From Conchocele bisecta (taxonomy: Eukaryota > Mollusca > Bivalvia > Lucinida > Thyasiridae): 64,000 nucleotides of DNA. A program made the translations under genes and the position numbers. Shown here one piece after another: positions 23,185 to 34,942 of the stretch. A model generated the notes under the pieces. It had not been told where the DNA came from. It did no database searches and saw only the letters and a list, made by a program, of their open reading frames with translations. The DNA is taken from positions 56,307,530 through 56,371,529 of the forward strand of contig CM055279.1 of the NCBI GenBank assembly GCA_029237695.1, written 5' to 3'. Numbering within the stretch: position 1 is the stretch's first letter; every line of letters begins with the position of its first letter.

Positions 23185-23824
23185 ATGCCACCAAAACGAG
23201 ATTTGTCCGAGCAGGATATAGAAGATATTCGCAATATTCGAGGTGTCGAGTCTGCGGACGACACGAAGAAAAAATATGGGATTGGTACCACTCGTCTTCG
23301 AAGCGGAACGTATTACAAAACCCGAAGAACAAGAAACCCCAGAAGAACAAGAAACCCCTACCCCCGTAGTACACAGGGTGACCGCGCCTGATTTTGCTCA
23401 TCCCACCGAGTTCCCCCGAGGTCTACCAGACGCCACACGAAACGCCAGCTCGTTCGAAGAATCGGTGCGGCTGTCCGACATGGAGAGACGTCTGGAGAAC
23501 CGGTTGGACGCGCTGGAGCACAGGATGTTGGCCGCGATTTCCGGCGATGCCGAGTCCGAGTGCCACGAGGAAGACGAGTGTCAGACGGAATCCGTGTGGG
23601 AGGTGCACGACATCTGGAGAACCGTAGAGAATACGAAGTGGTGGCTGTGTGCAGCGGTGGTGGCATACACGGCCTGCACAATATTGTTTCCAGTCGTGGT
23701 GCAAGAGACCCGTCGACTCTGGAAGAACAAAACAGATCCCGACTCCCAGTTCGCACACCCCGCCAAACAGCCCGGTACACCGAAGGAACAAAACAATACT
23801 CGTGATCTTTTCTACATGGAGTAG
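23185..23824 (+). pseudogene. Loop gene: small HTH-like/membrane protein, frameshifted
   Basis: The ATG at 23185 opens a charged N-terminal segment (MPPKRDLSEQDIEDIRNIRG then ADDTKKKYGIGTTRL) that looks like a helix-turn-helix. Near 23280-23300 the coding signal moves to another frame, reading a repeated EEQETP stretch, a coiled-coil-like DMERRLENRLDALEHRMLAA and one hydrophobic segment (WWLCAAVVAYTACTILFPVV) near the C terminus, ending at 23824. A tail-anchored membrane protein with a DNA-binding-like head is one reading. It is the only gene in the single-copy part of the palindrome. Whether the two frames are one gene broken by a frameshift or two overlapping genes cannot be settled here. 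Confidence 0.45.
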
Positions 23825-24038
23825 CCAATCGAAAGAAAATATGTTTCTCCGCTTGCAAAATAATTTGCAAGTAGTGCTATGTTTTCTCCCTTGCAAAAAA
23901 TAGTATTGTCGGAGTTGTCTCCCTTGCAAAAAAATTAATATTGTGCTGTGTTTTCTCCCTTGTACAAAAATGGTGTGTGCTGTAGAATACAAATATGGGC
24001 AGTTTCGATATCTAGATTTTTGTCGCGCTTGCAAAATT

Positions 24039-26593
24039 CTACAGAGCTGGCAACATGGATACTCGCATCTCCTTGTGTTTTGCCTTTGTTGTGCCTAGTT
24101 GCAGCGTATGCAGGAGAATGGGTCTTTCCAGAAGTGTGGGATTTGCGAGCAATTGGTCCTCCACGAATGCGTTCGAACAGTACAGTTCCTTTCCTATTTC
24201 CAAGATGTACCTTTCCTTCCCGCGATACAGGTACTCTCCGTATCCAGATATTCGGAATTCTGTGTCTGTCGGTAGGGTTTCCAGTTTCTCGCATAGTGTC
24301 CACTTCTTTTCCCGCAGAATTTCCATCTTGTCGAAATATTCTACCGTATTGTCTGCTCGTGTGCACGTCTGTTTTCTCGCCATTTCCTCCCCGTCTAGTA
24401 TAGCCAACCGTTTGGCAAATCCTTTCGGTGCCACAATCTCGCCTAGTATTGCTCGGCGGTATCCGTGTTGCCCAAATGGTATGTCGAATCCTTCCAGCCG
24501 GAACAATAGTGGAAAGTGGGTGTCTCCACACAAGTAGAATGGAACTGCTCGAGCCGTGTTCCCAGGAATTGTCGTGTATTTTGCAAGTATTTTTGGAGTG
24601 GATATCGCGTCTGCCAACGTTTTCGGTGCCCAACATAGCATCGGGGTCTGCTCTATTTCCATACCTGGATGCTCTTCTCCGTCGTCCGTTGTTGCTCGAA
24701 TTGCTAGAATTGTGCCGGCAAATGTCTTGTTTGGCGTTTCTGGAAGAATTTGGAATCCCAACACCTCTATCTTGGCCGGTACAAAAGGCTTGGTCTTGTC
24801 TACCCACAGGTCTAGAAGTTTTGTAGATTTATTGTGCGTGCGAAAATCGTATGCGGCCTCGATTAGCGACTCTCGTAGTAGATCTATCTTGGCTTCCAAT
24901 GCGGATTTTCTCGCGACCGTCGTTTCCAACATCTCTCTCGCCTCCTTCTGTCTGCGAACTATTTCCTCCAACTCCAAACGTTTTCTTTCCATTGCCGTTC
25001 CACGTTCTCTTTCCACAGATACGCGCCAATTGTTCTCCTCCAGCAACAATTTCTCTTCCGCCAGTCGTGCAACTCTGTCCCGCGTGGATAGTAGGCAGGT
25101 ATACCTGTTCTATCGCCGTGCCAAAACTTCCGATTCCATTGCCACCGTACGAACGCTGTATCCACTAGTGGGCGAATGCCATCGCGAGGTTCTGGAAATT
25201 CCTTTGCATGTCGCGCAAGCGGTGCCTTGCTTCTCGCTAGATATGTTCCACCTTCTGTTTTTCTGTATGTTTGTAGAGTCGTACCTACTCCATCTTCGGC
25301 CTGGTCCAACACTACCGCGTGTATAGGAAGGCCTACAAATCCAAATGCGGATACCCACAGAGGTAGGTATGTCTCCTCAAACGTATGTATATCTTGGTCT
25401 TGGTACGTTTTGTATACTCCACACAGCCGTTGCGTTCCGGAGTGTCCCCAATATATGGCGTACAATGTTTTCGTCTGTTTCGAGAGTAGAACCAGGTTGC
25501 AATGTATAGCAGAAGCGAGTGCTTTCCACTGTTTCTCGAGCGGTTGTTCCCAGAAAAGCTTCTCGTCCTCCGGATCCCCCATTTTCTGTATGTGTTGTAC
25601 CGCTTGTTCCGCAAGATCTATAGAAATATCTGCTGCCTCTATGCCGTATAGAGAAACCTCTATCCTACATATACCCTTTTGTTGTACTAGTGGGTGCGCG
25701 AATGTTTCTCCTAGTTTAGAATCTGGGCAGTCGCAGTAGTTTGCCACGCCTGCACATTCCAGCTGGCATACGAACTTGTTGTAGAATTTTCCTCTCCAAA
25801 GAGAACCGGTAGGAGGAGCTGGGACTAGAAGGGACATACAATTGTTTCCCACACTGTCTACATTGTCTAAAATACTTCACTCTTCTTCCCAGGTGTCTTG
25901 CAGGTAGTTGGACAAACATTATCTATCTAGTGTACCTGCGTAGTATCTCGTACAATCTATCGCGTACAACCCTATACCGTCTAGCCGGAGGCCTTCTAGA
26001 AAGCGGGGGAGTTTTTCGAAAATATATCCTATTTCTATATCGGCAACGTCTAGTTTTGCCACTACTATAGCTTCTGGTTCCGGTATTGTTGGATGTTTTC
26101 TCTCGAACACGTCTAGAACGGTGCTGTCCGTCTCCAAAATTGCGGTACATGTTCTTCTGTACAGTGTGGTTGCGTCTCCGGAATATCTAGATGTAGATAC
26201 TATGCGTACGTGCATGCTACCTGGCAGCCCGGCTACGTGTGCGTGGGCTCGAATGTTGGAAATAATTGTTTTTGCGACTGGGCCCGCTGCGGATACGAAT
26301 CGAGAACCTGCTTTTGTGGTGGAGACTTGGTCTGCGGCCAACAGTGTCCAGACAGACATGTCGTCTACGAAAACTTCCGAAACTGGTTCCAAATGTGTGC
26401 GCATTCCCTCCCCATGCGCGAGATTTTCTGTTCCCTCTGGAACTTCTATCGTTGGTATGTAGCAGACTTTGCCAAGATCGCTGGCCAAATTGTTGTCGTA
26501 TATGTTTTGCAGTAGAACGTGCTTGTCCGTCCTCTCTCCGACAGATCGGATTCCCATGTCTTTTGCAGTTGCGAATTTGTGATTTTCTTGCAT
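24039..26593 (-). pseudogene. Unknown palindrome protein (right-arm copy, longest version)
   Basis: Inverted copy of the gene at 20394-22619, about 850 codons overall. It has three pieces: 26593-25919 (224 residues, ending in a TAA where the other arm has GAA), the next block read through 25852-24959, and 25049-24039 in a shifted frame. The shift comes from a deletion of about 37 bp near 25090 relative to the left arm. Visible parts: a YYAGTLD core after a D-x3 turn, KFYNKFVCQLE, GICRIEVSLYG, an alpha/beta region (LYAIYWGHSGTQRL, LPIHAVVLDQAEDG), a coiled coil (RKRLELEEIVRRQKEAREML) and a C-terminal domain with CGDTHFP and EGFDIPFGQHGYRRAI. Layout faintly recalls rolling-circle initiators of the Rep_trans/gpII group; not asserted. 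No membrane segment. Confidence 0.6.
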
Positions 26594-26749
26594 TTTGAAA
26601 AGTTGCGGAGATATAGTAGCTGAAATATATGTTCAATTGCACATACTTTTTTCGAAAAATAAATATTTAATTCGGCGGCCATGTTTTCGGCGCATTGTTG
26701 CTAGATTTGTTGCAAATTGTAGTAGGTTTTTGTACCGCTCGTTGTATAT

Positions 26750-26835
26750 ACAATACAATACAATACAATATATTTTATTTGGCTTATAACAAATTACATG
26801 TTTTTGCCATATTATGTGAAATTTATACAGTATAT
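26750..26835. repeat. Insertion with (ATACA)n in the right arm
   Basis: Absent from the left arm, where the flanks join directly at about 20235. It starts with four ATACA units and continues ATATTTTATTTGGCTTATAA. A short retroposed fragment with a simple-repeat tail is possible. Confidence 0.5.
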
Positions 26836-27391
26836 AGTTTTGGTGTATTCTACCATTCCTATATGTGGGCTTCCCGCGTATATCGGGTGGCTATTTCGTT
26901 GGGTAGCTGAAACAAGGTAGCCGAAACCATTACAGATTTGCCACGGATTTTATAATAAATTATACCAATATTGTTGCTGTCACACACTATTTTTTCAACA
27001 CATACACGCGTTAGTGGTGGGGGTTTTAAAACATACTAATAAAGTTACAATTTCTGGTTGGTGGTGGGAGCTACAATACAGCTAAATAACGTTGAAAACG
27101 TTGGTGGTATCATTTTGACTCCCTATATACTAAAAATGTTATTTTTTGTGGGTGCTGATACACACTTTTGTTCGTCAAATTTATGACTACCATTATTTTG
27201 AATATAAATTTGAAAATATTCAAAATTTCAATATATTAGGTTTTTACTGTTATTGATTTGTATCAATGTTTTTATGTTAGGGACTACTTTTTATCACATA
27301 GATTTACCCCTTTGTGTAGAATCGTTATTATCACCTAATAACGCTTCCAACTTTGGTGGTATCATTTTGACTCCCTATATACTACTGGTTA

Positions 27392-27740
27392 TATAATAAA
27401 TACAATCTAAGGATTGCAATACAAAGTAGTCTGGAAGCAACATGTTGTGGTCTCCAAACCTCTCAAAGTTGTGTAAGATATATCTGTACATATCTCGAGA
27501 CAACTCCTACCCTGGTGACTTCTCAAGTTTGTCGCATTGACATTTTAGTGACAACTTTACATACCAGTATTTGCTTGATTTTTGTGACATTGTACAGGTG
27601 AGCGATATAGGGCCATCATGGCCCTCTTGTTTAGTTATCTGTCTTTTTTTTCGCAGATTGATTTCCTGTCAATCTAATACTTGATTACTCTTTGAAATGT
27701 TTTCATGATATTTCACACTTGCTTAAACCATGACCCAAAG
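27392..27740. other. No recognisable gene
   Basis: Unremarkable flank of the palindrome. No supported feature. Confidence 0.4.
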
Positions 27741-29671
27741 CAGGTTTCCCACGGGGCCTTGAACACCTGGAATAGTCTGGAATGTGACAAAAGGTCATGC
27801 AAGGCCTTGCAAGTACTTAAATTTCAATAGTGGGCCTTGAATGGCCTGGACTCTTGACATATTTGCGAATTGAGCAACACGCACAAGGAATAACAGAAAT
27901 CCCAGGACCACTGTAAGTTATTTTTTATGTTCCGCGTAACAATCTAAACGGAGTAATCTACTGCTGCACCGGTGGTTCACTACTCAATTGTAACGTGCAA
28001 TCCGATTGGTCGCGGAAGCTACATCTAGCGAACCAGAACATGCGTAATAGCCAGTTTCCAATCGCTAAACTCGGCGCTTACCGTTTGTTACTGTGTGTAG
28101 CAAGACAATTTCATCATTCATTCAAGTCCGGATCACCGAACTGTCATGACTGTTTATCTCTCTTCCGAGACCACGTTTTGAATAGAAAACGGTGTTTAAA
28201 ACATATAAAGGAATAATGTCATCGATAACTATCGATGAATTTACAGAAAACTAGTCGTGACTTCATGACTGTCTTGATATACAGTCATGATGGCTTACTC
28301 TTGCAAAGTGGCATTTACCTGTGGAATTTTCAAAAACAGTGATAAAGGATCAAATTTACATATTTTTAAATTAAATAACTTGTGGGCTACTCCAATATGC
28401 CTGTAAATAGTAGTTGTGAACTATTTTAAGCTTTTATTGTTTATAGAAGTATAAACAAATCATTTTTATTGACAAAATTCATGAATATCTGAGTGAAAAA
28501 AACATGTTTTTTTTTGTGAAAAATTGTATTCAAATCAACAATATAATGCTGGCGTATGTTTGTAAATGTAAACTAGGGTTCGATCCAAGTTAGATGCTGT
28601 ATATGTTCAGTTTTATTTAAAAATATAAAATAGCAATAAACAAATAGCACCCTTCGCAACCCAACTTTTATTGGGTCGGTGATGTTCTTGACTAACAGAA
28701 AACAGACTTTAATACTTCTACTAACACTGAAAGTAGCGGAAACAGGTAATTCGAAAGTGAGAATTTGCCATCGCTAAATCCCGACTTCGTTCCCGAATAA
28801 GTTTGCACCCAATACAAAATGAATTCTACCACACAGGCAAGACGCATCTCGTCTCGCAATGGATTGGAAAACTGAATGAAAAGCATATGGCGAAGTTTCA
28901 TATATTATAGTTAATTTTATGATAGTTGTTTTTTTTTACTTTATATGTAAATTTATGTCCTACAACAAATCAGGTCTAAAAATGTGTACAGAACTTAAGA
29001 ATGCACCAGATTAGGTACAGCATTTAGCACTATTTATTGAAAACATTTTCCGTGGGGGAGGGGGCTGATGGATTGAACACACGTACACACAAAGTTGGCC
29101 GAGTTGGCCACTCCATGTGCTGTATAGTATACAGTAACGAGGCAATGTTCACATATATATTATACATATATTCCATCACATTTACAATTATCTTTGAATC
29201 ATACGATGATCAGGTATAGGGCTGGTCTGTAAGTATAATTTTAAGTATAAATCAGACATCTGGAAATTATACACCTCCATGTGAAGAGACACTGAAAATC
29301 ACGGCACATCACCGGGGGTAAATGAACGCTTTCCTGATATAATTTCATCATTTGTTGACACTTACGGCAAATAATTCTGGATCATTTCAGAAATTTTAAA
29401 TGCAAATTTAAAATGTTGGATAATCAATTACAAATAGTATTCTGTTTGCTAGTATTTACATGTACACTATTCTATTGTGAATATTGTAGAGCGAAATCTG
29501 TCGAATGGGTCTACGTTATGATGGCCAAATTTATGTCACGTGACCTGTAGCCAACTTAAATTTCTACTAATCCTTGAAAAACCTTGAATTTCTTTTCTTT
29601 GCGCCTTGAAAAACTAAAGAAATGGCATTGAAAAACCTTTAATTTCACCAGTTTCAATCTGGGGGACCCTG
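27741..29671. mobile_element. hAT-like non-autonomous element
   Basis: Left end CAGGTTTCCCACGGGGCCTT then GAA. The right end is its imperfect complement (GGGGGACCCTG preceded by CCTTGAAAAACC-type repeats near 29570-29640). The ends and the CCTTGAA words resemble a common hAT family. No transposase was recognised in the interior and no exact 8-bp target duplication is visible (ACCCAAAG against CAAAAGTG), so the boundaries are approximate. Confidence 0.4.
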
Positions 29672-30648
29672 CAAAAGTGCGTCTCATGCAAGAACGACAA
29701 CTCTCACCTTACTAACATATTAGTTATCTCCCTTTAGTTTGTTAGTGGCTGCCTGGCGAGAGGGATACACATGTACTTGTTGACAAGCGTTATTATTAGC
29801 CGATCTATTTATAGATCGGCTATATATTGGTTATCCATTGGTTTATGAAAAAGTTTGTAACCACCCTTTTCTCCTATATTCGGTAATCTACAAACGCGAA
29901 ATGTGTTGTATCACTTCTTTATTGCACGGATACGCGAAATCCTTTGATCTCCGCAGTGTGCTAACTGCCGGAGATCACTGTCTGGACCTGTCTGGCCCAC
30001 TTCCCCCGTGTGTTAATTCACGGAGATACACTGTCTAGCGTGTGTTATATACTTGAGATTAACGCCTATTCTACATGTCAGGATAACCTGCGCATGCGCA
30101 AATATCAGCACTCAATTAAGTAGAGCAATATCGGTGCGTCACCTTTAACCAGTCATGCCCTGATAACATGACCCATTCATGATCGACAGGCTACAAGTGA
30201 CTGGGCGACAATCGGATCGATACCCCGAATATGAAGTTTCATGGCGTTGTGTTACGAAAATACAAAAATACTATTCATTACTGCTATGAAAATGCCAATA
30301 ACACTAACAGCTCGTGGAGTGATATAATTGTTATAGAACCACGAAAACCGTAGTCACTGATAAAGCAGCGCAGGTGTGCATGCTGTGTTGGTTATACACT
30401 GATTGCATGCAAACGTAGTAATCCAGCTTCGGTAAGATTGTGAACCAGATATTAACAGACGCCTGTTCTGTTGTTGTTACTTTTAACTGGTCAAGTGACT
30501 GTCTGCGGAAATGTAAATAAAAGCGGGGTACCCAAGAGGAATGGCTGGAATTAAATTGTGTAATTATAGTATTTGTATTAAACTTACAATAAATTCGACA
30601 AAATATATAATTTTATCTCAGGCTTTCGACGTATCCGTGCAATAAATT
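29672..30648. other. No gene; one perfect 26-bp palindrome
   Basis: TAGCCGATCTATTTATAGAT..CGGCTA at 29797-29822 is perfectly self-complementary apart from its central TT/AT context. Nothing else supported. Confidence 0.45.
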
Positions 30649-30813
30649 AGTTAGATAATGTCGTCTCGTTGAATATGGTTAGTTAACAGCGCGTGGGGGA
30701 ATTTAAGGTGGCCGAAATACGTCTCGCCTAGCGGCTCGACGATTTCCGGCCCCCTAAATTCCCCCCATGCGCTGTTAACTAACCATATTCGACTCGAACA
30801 CATTATCTAACTT
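30649..30813. mobile_element. Foldback MITE with about 75-bp arms
   Basis: Outer ends TAGTTAGATAATGTCGTCTC / GACTCGAACACATTATCTAA; inner arms GGTTAGTTAACAGCGCGTGG and its complement; loop near GTCTCGCCTAGCGGCTCGAC. No coding capacity. Confidence 0.7.
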
Positions 30814-33545
30814 ATACAAACTACATCAACCGGATAATTTTTTATTTGTGAATGTTATCTCTGTTCAAAACTTTAAATACATTATGCAAACACGTCTTAT
30901 TTGGAATTAATAAATCAGTGAACTACTTTCGGCAAGGGAGTTAATCAATATCACGCGAACTATTTTCATACGAGCCAATCGGATTGTTCTGTTTATTAGT
31001 ATATAGTTTATTAGTATATATAATTTTAATCTATCTCCTGTGATATATAATGAAACATTACTTTGCTATGTTATGGGTACTAATACATGTTGTTTCAATA
31101 GCGTATCTCTGTAACGGTATCGTTGTAGATGGAGTTGCAAATAATTTAATAATTATTACGTTCAAATGGTTGCGTAATACTGATAGCGCTTCTGTATAAA
31201 TGTAAACGTCGTAAATGGCGCAATAGTCGTCGACTTTTATGATTTAATTACCGATTCCCGAAATGATCGGGGGTTCAAACATCGACTTGGTATATTGTTT
31301 TTTTTCTCCATATATATTATTTTTGTGATTTTAATATTTTCACAATTTTATGATTTTAATAAAAATAGCTATACATTGATAGAAACTTACCAACGATGAA
31401 AGTGTCCCTCTTTAAGTAATATATACACAGACAGTTTGTTATTGTTTTTTTTTTAAGTTTGAGGTACTGTTTATACCATATATTTTTTTACTGTCACAAA
31501 ATCTATTTTTTTGGATGTCACAATTAATTAATTTTCAGACAGCAAACATTTTTGATTTTTTAATTTGAAATAATTATTGTCCTCCATCTGATCACAACAC
31601 TGTTCGAACTGCGCATGTGGCTACCACGACCAGAATTCACTGGCCGCAAACACAGTAGCCTTCGGCGTCTATTTATTAAATTATTTATTTTTTATTTTAT
31701 TTGAATTCCGCGTGAGCGCTGAATTTTGTGTCCACACCATTTACAGAAAATAGTGGTGATTTTCTAAACGAATATCGGAGAAATGCGGCTATATATTTTG
31801 TGTCAATTTTCAACACCATTTTCGGAAAAAAATTACTGATTTTTTAAAACAATATCGGCATAACTAAAAATACGGTGATATACTTTTTGTCAACTTTTCA
31901 ACACTATTTACGGAAAATATTACTGATTTTCTGAAAACAATATCGGCGAAGGTGTACTGAACTACTTTTTTTGTTAAATAACCAGCCGTCTAATAGATCT
32001 GTGTATAATCGAGAGTATATCGTTAATTGTCATGTTGTCTTCGACAGTGAGGTGTTGCGGCACACATCAAAACGACACGTCAATTTCAAAACATTGCCTA
32101 AGGGTCAACATTTACAGATGTGTGCTGTCATCAGATCAACACCTCGTCACACAGACTGCGCATTATCGATTTATTTCCACACAAAGCGACGTGTATTTAC
32201 AACTAGATATGTGTAATGTGTCGGGTGTAGCCAAAGACCATACATACATTCGTAATTAGTCACAGATGTAGCCTTAAAAAATAACCGATTTTCTTAAATT
32301 ACGTCCGCATGTTGACAGATATTTCAGAGCAGACGTAATTTGCCGTTATTTATTTCCAAAATTAGCCATATATTCTGTAAATGGCGTTGAAAGTTGACAA
32401 TAAATTAAGACCAGATCAGTACGTTAAATCGCTATCGACGACAACTGACGATCCGATGAGAGAGTAATACCGTTTACGCGTATCCAATGTTAAATATACA
32501 TCGTTATTTTTTTATGACTTTCGTAGTTTTTACCGAGAAATTCAAACCGTTTCCAATTATTGGGGAACATAATATCATGATTAGCACACCGTTTCACTAA
32601 GCGGGGGCTACTCAGGGAATGGGATCACACGGTCTATTGTTTACACTAGATTAATGGCGGCCCCCATGAGGTCTCAGGTAAATCTTATTTTTCAATAATA
32701 CGACTGTGGTTTCTTCCTTTTAGTGATGATCATGTTTCAACCGTTAACACTTATTTATCAGCATTACTTATGTAGTTAGTCTGAATATTCTGCAGAGAAA
32801 TTTGAATTGGACGGAATCGAGCGTTGTTTAAACTTAGTCCGGTTCATATGCACAGGTCAAAATATGAACTCAAAATGTCGCTTTGTGTGACAGAAATCCG
32901 TACGCGGACAAATAAAAAAAACTTTTTGTTATAAATATCACATATAGCGAAACAGCGGTAGCATCTACCGTTTTAATAATATGCATACATATTGTAATTA
33001 ATGTTTAATAGTGATGTACTTATGCATATACGATACTATGGTTTATACTCCAGCACTATGTTTTAAGGCTGTGTGATTTGCCTCAATATAAGCTGGATTA
33101 ATTAATACTTATATTCATGTGCTTCATGAGAACATCAATACATTTAAAATAAACAAATACTACTTAAAGCGGTACCGATATGATACATTTTAATAATATA
33201 AATATTGAAAATACACATTACAATCGCTTACAACATAAGTTATTGATCGAAAATAGTCACTGCATCGTGACCTATTTGACCGCATTACCTATTGCGCGGG
33301 TACCTCACCATATCCCCTGTCTGGGGTTATGGTGAAGTACGCTCGCTAATGCAATGTTTGCGTAATGATAGCGAAATCACACAATTTGGCTATAAATAAA
33401 CGTTTTAACTACAAGAGTTCGGCGGTTTGGCTACAAATAAATACAAGAGTTCGGCGGTTTGCAATTTGTCTATAAATAAACATTTTGACGTCACAAACCG
33501 GAAGCTCCGCCATGTTTGACCTAAATTCACTTAGTTGGACGCATC
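30814..33545. other. AT-rich gene-free stretch with short repeats
   Basis: Three diverged units of about 90 bp (about 31729-31950) share CACCATTTTCGGAAAA and TACTGATTTT.TAAAACAATA. A hairpin at about 33301-33342 pairs ACCTCACCATATCCCC with GGGGTTATGGTGAAGT. Two direct copies of ACAAGAGTTCGGCGGTTTG lie at about 33411 and 33443, each near CTATAAATAAA or CTACAAATAAA. No exon recognised before the THAP start. Confidence 0.45.
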
Positions 33546-33762
33546 ATGGTTTTGAAGTGTTCTATATACGGATGTAGTCATCGTAAAGATCGCGAAAGGA
33601 CACTGGAATAGTATAGATTGCCTGCAGTAATCACAAATCAAGGTGTGGAATGCGAGAAACTGAGTTCAGATTGAACATGTGAATTTCTGGCTAGAATTGG
33701 ACAACAATTTGGGCACAAGAATATCCAAAATGTTCGGGTGTATTCGGCGCATTTTGTCAATG
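33546..33762 (+). pseudogene. THAP-domain exon 1 of a DDE_Tnp_4 transposase gene
   Basis: The ATG at 33546 reads MVLKCSIYGCSHRKDRERTL, the C-x4-C start of a THAP zinc finger, then YRLP and, at the end, RVYSAHFVNG next to a consensus donor (TGGTAAGT, 33761-33768). In THAP domains the residue before S-x-HF is normally the third zinc ligand, Cys; here it is Tyr. Two in-frame stops (TAG at 33609, TGA at about 33672) are present. THAP domains direct such transposases, for example ISL2EU-like or P-like elements, to their ends. Clearly dead. Confidence 0.75.
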
Positions 33763-34305
33763 GTAAGTCCTTGATATTATAAATAATCCGATAGTTCTAC
33801 TTGTCAGCTGGTGAGACAATGTAAGCTGGTGTAATCATTATATTGTGTGTGAACCCCACCCAGAGCTCCAGATAAGCTGCGTATTTGCGTCAATACACAA
33901 TTAAAATTGCCAAAAACCCAATTGAAATCAGAAGTAGTGAGTATCAAAAAGCAATGAGAACAATTGTGGTACCTTTATCATGCTGCAGAAAACAATAAAC
34001 AGACCACAATATAGCATATAGTTCCATGAAAACACATCCAAGGAGACAATTCTAATGAAATGCCAAGAAATGTTTTCATTTCGAAACAAACTATTCAATA
34101 ATTGCTGTCTGTTGATGTGTAAACAGTAGTGTGATTTAATTTTACCCAATTACAATTTTGAAATACCCAATTGCTTCAGAACTGATGGAGTAACAATACT
34201 CAATTACTAATTCCTTATCTGGAGCGCTGCGACCACCCACTGAATTATAATGTTTGACACCCGTGCTGTCACTGTACTTAACATGCTTAAGACGTGCGAG
34301 ATGGT

Positions 34306-34551
34306 GTATTTTGATGGACCTCAGACAATGAAAAATTGCAGTTTGTGTGGAAATTCATGAAAAATGTTTACAGATTTTGCGATATTTTCTGTAAATCATG
34401 CCAAACGTTGATGACATTCTCAGAGTAAATGGAGAATGTCACCATGTTGTCACCATTCAATGTTATTTATGAAAGATATTGTAAATTTTGTAAATATTTT
34501 TCACCAAAGTGCACACATGTTTGTACATGCAAAATCACATGGTGCATGTCA
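34306..34551. repeat. Diverged inverted-repeat element in the THAP gene intron
   Basis: GAGATGGTGTATTTTGATGG at the left and GCAAAATCACATGGTGCATG at the right are imperfect inverted arms. Their sequence and interior (TTTGCGATATTTTCTG) resemble the inverted-repeat element at 52333-52541. Small MITE; strongly diverged. Confidence 0.4.
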
Positions 34552-34828
34552 TATGTATACAATTTGTCATAAATTGTCAATATTTTAGTGATATTTCATA
34601 AGAGTGCACCTTTTCTTTTTTATTTCTCCTCAAAAGTGCATGTAAATGTTGTGACCACTCATCTGAGCCGTCTCAGCAAGAATGTTCAGACGGTGTATGC
34701 AACATATACTTCCGAGAAGAAATAATAAAAATAAGTTATTATATTGTAACTAAATGTGCAAAGTTACAATATCCGACAAGTACACATGTATTTATTTGTT
34801 TTTAATATATATCATGTATATGTTTCAG

Positions 34829-34942
34829 GAAAGAAGGCAGAGTTGTATGACCATCTTAACCCAAACTGGGCACCATCAGTTAATCTGGGCGGACAAAAGC
34901 GAGCATCATCTACATCAAGATATGATCGGCAGCAGGAAAAGA
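34829..34942 (+). pseudogene. Transposase exon 2, interrupted by the Polinton
   Basis: The acceptor TGTTTCAG ends at 34828. The exon reads on from the split glycine codon as KKAELYDHLNPNWAPSVNLG, the W-A-P-S-x-N-L-G pattern common just downstream of THAP domains, then SRYDRQQEK, where the Polinton begins at 34943. The same frame resumes at 50358 after the Polinton. Confidence 0.75.

Larger units (their letters stand above)
19688..27386. mobile_element. 7.7-kb giant palindromic element with Polinton-type ends
   Basis: Left arm 19688-22788 and right arm about 23875-27386 are inverted copies of each other, separated by about 1.1 kb of single-copy loop. The ends read AGTAGTATA..GGGAGTCAA.ATGATACCACC, as in the Polinton at 34943-50357. 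Flanks are TGGTTA (19682-19687) and GGTTA or TGGTTA on the right (27386-27391), a 5-6-bp target duplication in keeping with Polinton-type integration. Each arm holds a damaged copy of one long unknown gene and the loop holds another small gene; no capsid, integrase or polymerase gene is seen. Arms differ by substitutions, an approximately 400-bp deletion in the left arm (near 21398) and an approximately 80-bp insertion in the right (26750-26835). Interpreted as a snap-back inverted duplication or a non-autonomous relative mobilised in trans. Confidence 0.85.

Noticed and set aside
22793..23401. 202-residue antisense frame across the loop minisatellite
   Set aside because: Built mainly from the 21-bp repeat, giving repetitive TTTRHTS text; no independent support.
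21388..25739. Several long antisense frames within both palindrome arms
   Set aside because: They mirror the sense gene in each arm and show the composition of reverse-strand shadows.
31215..31295. tRNA-like sequence with GGGGGTTCAAAC
   Set aside because: Only a B-box-like word; no A box at proper spacing and no foldable acceptor stem.
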